The translations under genes and the position numbers were made by a program. This document shows positions 25,740 through 39,905 of a stretch of DNA of 64,000 nt, piece by piece. Position 1 is the stretch's first letter, and every line of letters starts with the position of its first letter. The notes beneath the pieces were generated by a model. That model did not search any database. It saw only the letters and a program-made list of their open reading frames with translations, and was not told the origin of the DNA. Where the stretch lies: NCBI GenBank assembly GCA_003508835.1, contig PUFA01000004.1:124001-188000 (forward strand). Reading direction: 5' to 3'. This DNA is from Eonycteris spelaea (taxonomy: Eukaryota; Chordata; Mammalia; Chiroptera; Pteropodidae).

Positions 25740-26410
25740 CTGTGACAAGTGGCAGGCGTCGCGGCGCGCGCGCGGGCGGCGGCGGCGCAGGGCGGGGGTG
25801 CGGGCTCTGGACGCGCGAGGGCGGAGGCGGCGGCGCCCGGAGCCGCGCGGAGCCCGTAGGTGGCGCCCTGGCCCCACGCTAGGCTCGGGTCTGCGCTCCG
25901 CCGGCGGGCGCGCGGGCGGGGGAGCCGGCGGGCGCGCGGGGCGGGTGCCGGCCGCGGGGCTCCGCACGTGGGCGACTTGGAACGGGGCAATCCGGCTCAG
26001 CAGGAAAAAAAGAAAAGAAAAGCCGAGCTTACTGTCGGCATTTTAAATTTAAGGCCTGGGCAGTACTGAGGGCAGATGGGGGTCCGTGAGTCTGGGGCGT
26101 TCCGGGGAGCCGAGGGGTCCCCCTTGAGAGATTACCACCTGGCTGCAGCTCGGGCCTGGCGCGACTGAGCAGTCCGCGTTCCGGCTCTCTGGGCGCGCCG
26201 CCCGGGCGGGGCGCTGGGGTGCAGATATGCGTGGGTGGCGAGGGTCCGCGGCGCGGCCCCAAGGACACCAAGTTCAAAGCTGCCCGTAGATCACCCCCGA
26301 GGGCGGCCAGGATCTCCCGGAGCCCCCCCCTCAACCGTCCGTGCAGGGTGCTCCGCCCGCGCCCGCCCTGCCGGCGCGCTGCCGGCGCGCGCCGCTTTGC
26401 AATGTAAATT
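25740..26410. promoter_or_regulatory. CpG islands (two blocks)
   Basis: CpG-dense blocks at about 25,755-25,985 and 26,165-26,400 are separated by about 180 bp of mixed sequence. They sit between AT-rich stretches. No transcript could be inferred. Confidence 0.6.
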
Positions 26411-27700
26411 TCAGCGGGACAAATTGCTTATTAATAGTCTAGGAGAGAAGCGGGTTTCTTTCTTTCTTCTTTTCTTTATCTGTTTTTATTTCTGCATGGC
26501 CCCTAGCTATGCCCTGGGCAGCCTCGCCCGCCCAGCAGTTTTCTCTTCATTTTAATATCCTAAAGAAAATGCAAATTTCCAGTGTGGCCTTTTTTAAAAG
26601 TTAAATTAGCAACAGCTTTAAGTGACTCCATTAGTATGGAAAACATACACGTTTAATGTGGGAACAGCTTCCTTTTAACGGGACTCACCCTGGACTGTAA
26701 ATTTAGCTGCCCTTCGGACTGGTAAAGAATCATGTCCCGGCCAAATGTGTCGCCAAAGGCGCACCGCCCGCATGCCCCGCGCGCGGTTTCCGGGAGGGGC
26801 CGCCCCGCCGCGCCGCGGGACCCTCTGTGCCCGCGCGGATCCGTGGAAGTTGAGCGAACGTGGGCGGCAGGGAGGAGAGCTCGACACATTTCTGTCCAAG
26901 GGCAGTGGGCTCCCGCCTCCCTCCCAGCCTCGTCGTCGCTGTCCCTGAAGCTGAGATAATTACCGGGTGCACTGACCAGGCCGGGCCGCTGTCACCCACC
27001 GCCCCACTTTTGTGCGTGGAACGGATGTGCACACTCCGTTCAGGTGCGGCTGACTAGTGGGCGAGGGTCGCGGGGGAAGAGGACGTCAACCTAGCCTTTC
27101 CTGTCCACCCCCAGCCCTTGGCTGTCTATCACCCCAGCCCCTTTGCGCCTATTAGCAAACCAGTATTTCAAACCAGAATTTCATCGGCAAACTTTTGAGT
27201 TCCGTTAGCGGCCAGATGAGAGTGTCCACTTGTGTGGAGGCGTCTGCCTGTCCCTCTCGGCTACCTGGGAGCCGGGGCAGGGCGCACCATCCCTGCCCAG
27301 GAAAGAGTTAAGAGTTCCAGTGTGCTGGAGAGGTCTTGTCAGGATGTAATCTGCATTTTTAAACTACTGCGTAATAAAAAGTGAGAAGTTTTGAGACACC
27401 TTTCTTGATTATACCTTTGGTGATACTTTAGGTTTTACATTTAATTTGCATTTTGTTCTTAGTGAATATTGAAGTCTTGAGTGGAGGATTGAATTTTATT
27501 AGGACATCTGGACTGACAATATCAAATCAGACACCAGTGTCCCAAAGCATGCTAAAATTTCAGAGTTAATTAGAACGCAGTGTGTTTAATTAAAGCCAAT
27601 TATAATATCTGAAATTATCTGATCGATCCGTGTGTCTACAGTTTGGGTCTGTTTAGGTGTTGATTGGCACGCTCTGCGCGCCTTTCCCTCCAGAAACTTC
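26411..27700. promoter_or_regulatory. AT-rich unique stretch, candidate conserved regulatory block
   Basis: No transposon was recognised. The part at 27,330-27,640 is AT-rich, flanked by CpG islands, and has several homeodomain-type cores (ttaattag, tttaattaaa). A smaller CpG patch lies at 26,760-26,850. Enhancer function is an inference from composition and position. Confidence 0.35.
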
Positions 27701-27709
27701 TCTGGGGAA

Positions 27710-30500
27710 AGTTAGCTTTGTAAACGGGCGGGGGCGGGCGGGCGCGTCCGCCGCACTGCCACGGGCCGCCGCCGAGCGAGGTGCGGGCTCCTGGCTCGTC
27801 GTTAAAGGGCTGCACCTTTCCAGGTGGAGAGCCCCGCCGCGCACCGGCCGTCCTCCCCAGCTCCCAGCTCTGGCGCTGGTCCCCAGCTTCCTGCGGAGAG
27901 GCAACCTTCAAGGTTGCAAGGTGTGTTGGGAGAAGCCGGGCTCCTAGAAGGCGAGTGTTGGATTCGGGATTCTCACTCTGGCTGGGGAGCCCCAGGGCTG
28001 ACCCAGAATGGCGGGCTCGGCCAAGCTGACCGAAGGAGCCGGAGCAAAGTTAGGACGAGGAGACAAATAATTAACTGTTTCCTTTCTCATTTCGCTCGCT
28101 GCAGGAGCCGGGGTGCACCCTAGCGTTTTCGGCCCGCTTGGCGCGCCCTGGATTTTCCAGGGAGAGGGCTGAGCGAGTTCCGCGTGTGTCCGCTGCCACC
28201 CCCCGGGGCCGGCCACTGGAAGAGCGCGTTTCTTGCCAGCAAGGGCGTGGGCGCGGCGCGCCCCGCTGGGGCCTTGTTCCCGGTGCCGGGCTCGGCCCGG
28301 GTTTTGCACACGTGGGCAGCAATTAGAACCTGACGGCGGGTGAACGGTTCTCCGCGCCCTTGGGGTCGCGAGGTCAGCGAGGCCTCCGTGCACCGGTCGC
28401 GCAGGGGCCGCGGCCCAGCCGTGGGGCCGGGCGCGGAGCCGCCGCGGCCACCCGCCCACGGTAGGTGGGAGCCTGGGCGGAGCGGCGGCGCTCTGCTCTC
28501 CCCACCCCAGGAGGCGCTGTTTGTCAAACTTGGCCGCCTTGGCGGGAGGTGCCTGCGTGCTCTGGCCTGGAGGATTGAGCCTTTTTCAGTACTCGGAGGT
28601 CGGGCTCGGGAGCCTTAGCCTTACGGAAGCGGAGGTGGTGCAGAGAACAGGGCCCGAGAACCTGCAGCATTGACTTCTTACCTGTGAATCCCGCCAGGCC
28701 TCCCGCCTGAGACCGCAGGCGCCAGGAGCCCGTTGGTGCGCCCTGTGTGGCCGGGGCGAAGCGCCCAGCTCCTTGCCGCTCAGGGCAGACGGGACACGCT
28801 GCCTGGCTTGGGTTCAGACATCACATGCCTCCCGTGGGCCTGGTGACTTCTGTCTCTGCGCAGAGAGGGCGAAGGCGCCTTCTCTGGGCCTGAAAAACCC
28901 ACCCGAACATGGCCCAGGTCCCTTTGTGCGGGACTTAACAGGCTGGGGTGGCCAGAGCGCAGAGCCCTTGCCGGTCCGGTCTCCTCGGCCACACGCAGCG
29001 TGACCCCGAGGCGCACGGCGAAGCCCGAGCGCGCTCGGCCTCGTCACTGACCGCGGTGGACCGGGTTTGCGAGTGCACGGCCGTCCCGCCCCCGCTCGCA
29101 GTTCACGGCACGTTCTAGGTGCGCCCTCCCGGGATTTCCCTGTTCCCGGCTCTCCCCGCCGTGGCCTCCCTCCCGCCGAGGCCCTAGGGCGGTCCCCAGT
29201 CTCTGCCTGTGCCTGGCGCTGGGCTCCCGCCCGAGGCCGGAGCCGGGCTGAAGGCCGGCAGCCCGCGCGGTCTGAGCGTGACCCCCGACGCGGAGGACGT
29301 GGGGGCGGGCCGCGCTTGCAGCTCGGCGCTGGCGGCGGGAACGCGAGCGGCGGGCGTTCGGCGCGCGTAGGATGGCACGGGGTCCCCAGCGCTGAGTGGC
29401 CCGGCCGTGCAGCCTGGGCCTGAGGCCACGGCCCTTCAAGGGCGCTGCGCCTGGCCGCAGCCCGAATGCTTCAGGGGGCTCAGCTTCCCGGAACCCCCGG
29501 CCCGGCTTCTTGACGCCGGAAATGCACCTTATTACTCTTTGGAAGGCGGGTAGGGCGGCCGGCAGGCTCTCGGGGCTCGGCTGCAAGCAAGAAAGGGCGT
29601 GCACAGAGAGCCCTGGACGCTGGGCCGTCGCCGGCCCTACGGCCAGCTCCGCACCCTGGGATCCTCAACTTGGCGGAAGTTTCTGGTTGGCTCGGATGCC
29701 GGCCCCAGCTCGGCCCCAGTCCTCAGGCCTGGCGGGCACTCCGCAGCCCTGGAGCACCCGGACTGGGGCGGTGCGAGGGGAGGCTCAAGCCTGGCGCTCG
29801 CGGAACAGCCTCTTCCGCGGGTGGGTAGTGGGCGCGCGTGGAGGGCCTGGGTGCGCGCGGCCGGCAGTGAGGCCAGGCTGGACTTGGGTGCGGGTGCCGG
29901 TGCCGCTCGGCTGTACCGCCCGGGCCAGCTTTGGGTGCTGCCGCGGCCCTGTGCCCTGCACTGCGCTCCCGGAGCAGGGCTCCAGGCGGCGGGCTCTGTC
30001 TCTTTAAGGTCACTGCCTGCTCCGGCACGACGTGGGGAGGACAGCTGGGCACTGGCCATCTGACTGACTCCGGCGTGACATCTGGGAGCCCACTGGTGTG
30101 TGGCACGCGAAGCGCTTGATGCCGCTATTTAAATGCAAATGTGAGGGGCTCATGGAAGCCGCTCCCCGTAAATCCGCACAAAAGGAACACTTCCCACCCT
30201 CGAGGCGGCGGCGGCGGTGCGAGGGCCACCCGTGCAAATCGCGTTGAGCCGGGCCCTGAGCCGTCACTGCCGCGGCCGGCGGGGTTCCCAGAGAAGGTCA
30301 GGTCCCGCCAGGCCCGGCGGCCCCTGGGAGCCCTCTGTGCGCGCAGGCTGGCCCCGCGGGCGAGAGACCTGCGCAACTTCTGAAGTGTCAGCCTGCCCTT
30401 CCCTAGGCTTTCCCTGCTGGGGTGCTGGGCGCCCCTAGTTCCCTGGGAAAAGAGAGGGGCGGGGGCCGGCTCCCCTGGGAGGAGGCCGGGCGCAGGGACG
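27710..30500. promoter_or_regulatory. Broad CpG-rich domain upstream of EBF3
   Basis: CpG-dense blocks at about 27,720-28,600 and 29,000-30,470 are separated by less dense sequence. Multi-island domains like this are common around Polycomb-regulated developmental genes. No exon was supported. An octamer motif lies at 30,133-30,140. Confidence 0.55.
30133..30140 (+). promoter_or_regulatory. Octamer motif (POU-type)
   Basis: An exact ATGCAAAT lies within a short AT-rich pocket (tatttaaatgcaaatgtg) in the CpG domain. POU-factor binding is an inference. Confidence 0.4.
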
Positions 30501-30739
30501 CGCTCCCGGCATCTCTCAGAGCGTCCAGGACTTGCCCTGCAGCCTCCTCCCCTCCCCCCTCTGAGGCCTGGGCGCAAGCTCCCTGGCTCCTCTCCGCTGC
30601 TGCTCCCGCCCCAGCAAAGCGGAAATCTGGGGTAGGGTGAGGTGGGGGCCCGAGGAGGCCGCCCTCCGAGGCCCAGCCCCAGCAGGCCCGGGCAGAGACC
30701 CTGTCCCGGCCTCCAGTCCTCAAGCCCGGAGCTCGGAGC

Positions 30740-31889
30740 CAGCAGTGGAGTGACAAAAAAGATAAAGTTGGTGAATGATAAAGACCGTATTTTCCACGCT
30801 TTGGGTGCGGGACCAGATGATCTAGAAAATGAGCTGAAATGGATTCAGCCTCCGAGCCTGTTGTGAGAGCAGCTGATTCCCCCATTTCGGGCCAGATGGC
30901 TGCTGAACACAGATTTGCATTCATTTTCGCTTAATATCGTCCAAAATAGTGGGGCAGCTGCATTTGTTGTCAAAAAGGTTTAAAACCCCTTTTCTTTCTG
31001 GGGCAGGATCGTTACCTTATGTGAGGGGCTTATAGAACTTTTTTTCCCTCTTTAGTCAACAGTATCAGATTTAGAAGGATTTGTTTTTAAACCTTCTAAT
31101 TTGGTAATCAGATTTAAATCGCCTTGGCGCGTGTAATCTGAATTAAAGATACTGTAAATGATTTTAAGCATGATACTTTCGTTAGCGAAAGGAAGGGGGC
31201 ACCTCCAGCTCGGGCTGGGCATTTTAGGAAGTATGCGACAAAGAAAGCATTGTTTCCTATGTCCAACTTCATCTTTCTTGAAAAGGCATTTTGCATATTC
31301 TGACAATAACGCACGCCTGGCCGCTGGCCCTGCGTGAGCCCCAAGCAGCTAAACATGCAGAGACAAAGCGACTTCTCAACCCCGCCCTCCGATGATGCCC
31401 AACTTTATTTTGTGTTGTCTTTCCAGGAAGAAAGTATTCCCTCCTACAGTCTGCTGTGGGTAAAAAGGCTCTGGGCTTATTAGGAACACAGAAATTTTCT
31501 TTTAATTGATCGTGAATAGTTTCCATACACTTTGATTTAAGGTTATTAACATTCTATAGACAGTGGCATCTTTAATATGTGGTGATCGTTTCTAAAGACT
31601 AATCTCATTACCCTCAAATAGTCATAAAATATGATTTTATTATACTTACGTATTTAATTAGACGGCCGGCATGGAATGGGTTTTGAGATGGGACCAGTGC
31701 AACAGCTTTGATAATTCACTTATCTTTGGCGATAGTCATTAACCCCAACACCAGCAAAATAGATTGCTTTCCAACGCATCTTTTTCCTCACCCCTTCCAA
31801 GAGGCGTGGGGGTCCCCAGATAATGCAAATCGGACTTCTCTTTTCCCGATTAATTAAAATATTAACGTACACATGCTGCCAATTCATAA
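30740..31889. promoter_or_regulatory. AT-rich unique stretch just upstream of the EBF3 CpG island
   Basis: No repeat was recognised. Cores such as gctttgataattc, ttgatttaagg, taattaaaat and tttaattgatc are frequent, especially at 31,480-31,880. A proximal enhancer is plausible; conservation must be measured. Confidence 0.35.
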
Positions 31890-32591
31890 AAAGGAGAATG
31901 CCACGCAGCGCCGGCGGGGCTAGGGTGTCCTGCGACACCCTCGCACCCAGTAACCTGCTTCGGATTTGTTTGTTTAATCAAAAGGGCCTGATTCCTCTCG
32001 GCAGGAAAGTGCCGGGACAGCGTCTGGTGGTCCCCAGGGTCTCCAGTCCATGCGGCGCAGACGTCCTTTGGGCGGGCAGTGCGCCTGGGCTCCGAGCCCC
32101 TGCCGCGAGAGCCCGGCCGCCGGGCCCACGCGCTGCCCGCGCCTCGCTGCCCTCCTGATTCCTGGAAACCGGGTCGGGAAGCCGCGCGCCGCGCGCTCAC
32201 CCGGGCCCGGCGGCACCAGGGGCAGGACCCTGGCGCCCGCGGCGTCCGCTCGGGTTTGAGAGCGGCTGGCGCCGGGGAGGTCTGGTCACCGTGCAAGGCG
32301 CGCAGCCGGACACCCGGCTCCGGGTCGCCGGAGAGGCCGGGCATGCTTCCTGTCCGCCCAGAGAGCCCAGAGCCTTCTTTGTCACTCGCCGCGCCTAAGG
32401 ACAGGCCAGGGTACGGGGTTTCCCATGGTCACCGGGAAAGAGAGAGCATCTGGCAGAGCCCGCCTCCGACGTGGGTCCCCAGCCCGGCACTTAGTTGCCT
32501 CCGCCCGCGCAGAAAACCCAGGCGTCCGGCGAGGCCCAGACGTATAGACCGGCCCCCCAGTAGCCTCAGGTCTGCTTAGAAACCGGGCTGA

Positions 32592-32610
32592 GCTGCGCCC
32601 CCTGCCTTGG
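32592..32610 (-). promoter_or_regulatory. Possible CTCF core site upstream of EBF3
   Basis: GCGCCCCCTG at 32,595-32,604 is the reverse complement of the CTCF core CAGGGGGCGC. The bases beyond it match less well. It lies about 0.5 kb before the promoter elements. This is a motif match only. Confidence 0.3.
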
Positions 32611-33094
32611 CGAGGGAGACCCCCTGGACCCCAGTCCGTTGCTTGCCCCTCCGGCTCCCGCCCTGCGGCCCGCCTGCCTCTTCCCGCTTTTGCCTCTGGG
32701 CCGCCCCGGGGCGGGCTGCGGACCCTTGCATTTATTGCGTGCTTTGGGCAACTTGGGGCGCCACGGCACGGTACCCCCTCCTTTCCACCGCGTTTCGAGT
32801 GTGTTTCTGATTTGGGGAGGAGGTATTAAGGGGCCAAGCTGGAGTTGTGCACTGGGTTGTTTCATTTCAAGATTTATTTGGGCGAGAAGTAACTTCTTTG
32901 GCTGCGGGTGGGCGCGGGGAGCCGCGGTCGTGGCTGGGGGCGGCGGCGGCGCTTGGTGGCGCTCGGTGGCGCTCGGCGGCGGCGGGGCTCGCGGGGCTCG
33001 CGGGCTCGGGCCGGCTCGCGGCGCCGTCAGGCAGTCAGTCGGCGAGCGCGGCGGCGGCTTCGGCGGCGAGGGGCGCGGCGAGGGGCGGCCGCTC

Positions 33095-33104
33095 CCATAT
33101 ATGG
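33095..33104. promoter_or_regulatory. Perfect CArG box (SRF-type site)
   Basis: The sequence CCATATATGG matches CC(A/T)6GG exactly and is the only A/T island in several hundred bases of CpG-rich promoter. It lies about 550 bp before the coding start, where core promoter activity is expected. It could bind SRF or act as a weak TATA-like element. Function is inferred. Confidence 0.5.
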
Positions 33105-33119
33105 CGCAGGCGCCGCCCC

Positions 33120-33127
33120 CGACGTCA
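33120..33127. promoter_or_regulatory. CRE-like site next to the CArG box
   Basis: CGACGTCA matches the cAMP-response element TGACGTCA at seven of eight bases and contains the full ACGTCA half-site. It lies 15 bp from the CArG box. CREB/ATF binding is only an inference. Confidence 0.4.
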
Positions 33128-33381
33128 CCCTCTGACAGCGCCGCTCCCGGGGGCTTCGAGTTTTGGCTCCCGGGAAAGGGTCCATTCCTCGGGGAGAGAG
33201 GCTGAGTTTTGTGCGCCTCCGTCCGCTGCGCGCGCCGCTCCGGGCCCCGCCGCGCCCCGCCTGCGCCCGGGACTGCGCCGCGGCGCTCACTGCCCCGTTT
33301 ATTTGTCTTTGGAGCAGGCGGGCCGCGCCAGAAGCGGGCGATCCCGCAGCGTCCTGCAGCCGCGGACGCCGCCCGGCTAGG

Positions 33382-33396
33382 ATGACACCACGTTGA
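33382..33396 (+). promoter_or_regulatory. Upstream ORF 1 (4 codons) in EBF3 leader
   Basis: ATG ACA CCA CGT TGA reads M-T-P-R-stop, about 270 bp before the coding region. It is inside the transcript only if transcription starts upstream, as the promoter layout suggests. Confidence 0.35.
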
Positions 33397-33480
33397 GCGC
33401 GCTGCAAACAACAACAACAACAAGCAGCGCCGCGCGCCGCCGCCTCCGCGCCCCCGGTCGACCGGAGCGCCCGCCGGTGC

Positions 33481-33507
33481 ATGTCGCGTCTGCCCGGCTC
33501 GGGCTGA
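33481..33507 (+). promoter_or_regulatory. Upstream ORF 2 (8 codons) in EBF3 leader
   Basis: ATG at 33,481 opens a short frame reading MSRLPGSG and stops at TGA 33,505-33,507. With uORF 1 it would lie ahead of the main start and could lower EBF3 translation. Conservation is unknown. Confidence 0.35.
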
Positions 33508-33648
33508 AGCCGGCGGCCGGCCGGACCGCAGGCGCCGAGAAGGGCGAGCGCGGCCAGGGCAGCCGCCTCCCGCGAGCCCCGCGCGCCGCCGCTCGCCGAA
33601 GCGCTTTCGGCCGGGAGCTGCGGGCCGCCGCAGCAGTCCAGTGTGTTC

Positions 33649-33778
33649 ATTTTGGGATTCAGGAGAATATTCCCGCGCGGAACGACCATGAAGGAGGAGC
33701 CGCTGGGCAGCGGCATGAACCCGGTGCGCTCGTGGATGCACACGGCGGGGTGGTGGACGCCAACACGGCTGCCCAGAG
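33649..33778 (+). CDS. EBF3: EBF3 coding exon 1, with apparent indels and lost first ATG
   Basis: This exon encodes the N-terminus (human residues 1-45). A stretch reading FGIQENIP begins at 33,651, but the base triplet before it is ATT rather than ATG, as if one G were missing near 33,650. An internal ATG at 33,688 opens a second frame reading [10 protein letters not shown] and so on to HTAG at 33,750. The expected VVDANTAAQ follows only in the first frame (33,750-33,776), so one base is missing in the G-run near 33,747-33,750. One base also appears to be gained near 33,671-33,673, and one glycine codon (3 bp) is absent before ATG 33,688. The exon ends AG|gtacgt and joins exon 2 in the correct phase. 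Exons 2-6 are clean, so a local consensus error is more likely than a dead gene. Translation from 33,688 as written would run out of frame. Confidence 0.85.
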
Positions 33779-33883
33779 GTACGTACCGGCCGCCCCCGCG
33801 CGCCCCGGCCCGGGCGCCGCCGGGCGCCCGCCGCCGGCCGGCGCCGCGCCGCTCACCGGGCCGCTGTCCCTTTCCTCCCGCAG

Positions 33884-34040
33884 CGGCGTGGGGCTGGCGC
33901 GGGCGCACTTCGAGAAGCAGCCGCCCTCCAACCTCCGGAAGTCCAATTTCTTCCACTTCGTGCTGGCGCTCTACGACAGGCAGGGGCAGCCGGTGGAGAT
34001 CGAAAGGACCGCTTTTGTGGACTTTGTGGAGAAAGAGAAA
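33884..34040 (+). CDS. EBF3: EBF3 coding exon 2 (start of DNA-binding domain)
   Basis: This 157-bp exon has a ccgcag acceptor and a gtaagt donor. It completes Ser45 and encodes about 52 further residues, from [20 protein letters not shown] to FVDFVEKEK. The run [10 protein letters not shown] followed by [18 protein letters not shown] is the highly conserved opening of the COE DNA-binding domain, which has a Rel-like fold. The exon ends on a codon boundary and shows no internal defect. DFVEKEK agrees with EBF3 and differs from the GFVEKEK of EBF1. The preceding intron (33,779-33,883) is only about 105 bp and very GC-rich. Confidence 0.97.
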
Positions 34041-34300
34041 GTAAGTGAAAACATACACTCACACCCTGCATCTTTCTGGAAGCGGGAGGCAGGCGGTGCC
34101 CCGGCGCGGCGGCCCGGACTGCCCCCTCGGCGGCGGGCGCGGCGCGGCGCCCCCGCCGCCACGTGCGCTCGCCGGGCCGGCCGCGAGCCGGGCAACTTCT
34201 CGGCGCCCCCGGACTCGTGCGGGGCCAGGAGAGCGCTGGGCTTCCAGCAGGAAAAGTGACATCACCGCGTGCTCCGAGCTCGGAGTCCTGCCCTGTGTGA

Positions 34301-35195
<895 letters not shown>

Positions 35196-35251
35196 GAGTC
35201 AGAACGGAGCAGGATCTGTATGTTCGCCTCATAGATTCAATGACCAAACAG
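35196..35251 (+). CDS. EBF3: EBF3 coding exon 4
   Basis: This 56-bp exon completes Gly119 and encodes VRTEQDLYVRLIDSMTKQ (human residues 120-137) of the DNA-binding domain. It ends on a codon boundary before gtgaga. SMTKQ separates it from EBF2 (SVTKQ), and DLYV separates it from EBF1 (DFYV). The acceptor lies directly after a CTTT-rich microsatellite and a T-run (about 35,151-35,191) that together form the polypyrimidine tract. Confidence 0.97.

Positions 35252-39905
<4,654 letters not shown>

Larger units (their letters stand above)
31890..34260 (+). promoter_or_regulatory. EBF3: EBF3 promoter CpG island and 5' leader
   Basis: The region is dense in CpG and GC by eye and runs from upstream of the leader through exon 2. 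No canonical TATA box stands at a clear distance from an initiator, which fits a dispersed CpG-island promoter. The leader between about 33,130 and 33,648 contains a CAA-repeat (33,404-33,423) and two very short upstream ORFs. Promoter elements are listed separately. The boundaries are visual estimates, and the start site needs cap-based data. Confidence 0.75.

Noticed and set aside
30471..30480. TCCCCTGGGA, a perfect EBF-type site (others at 52,709-52,718 and 57,650-57,659)
   Set aside because: About one such 8-base-specified palindrome is expected by chance per 64 kb and more in GC-rich DNA, so autoregulation cannot be claimed.
32566..34058. Long minus-strand open frames across the EBF3 promoter and exon 1
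   Set aside because: They are shadows of GC-rich sequence. The + strand has the real EBF3 exons with splice sites.
33393..34259. Continuous + strand frame through exon 1, intron 1 and exon 2
   Set aside because: It starts at a TTG after an in-frame stop and reads through a valid intron. It arises because intron 1 has no in-frame stop. It is not a retained-intron protein I can support.
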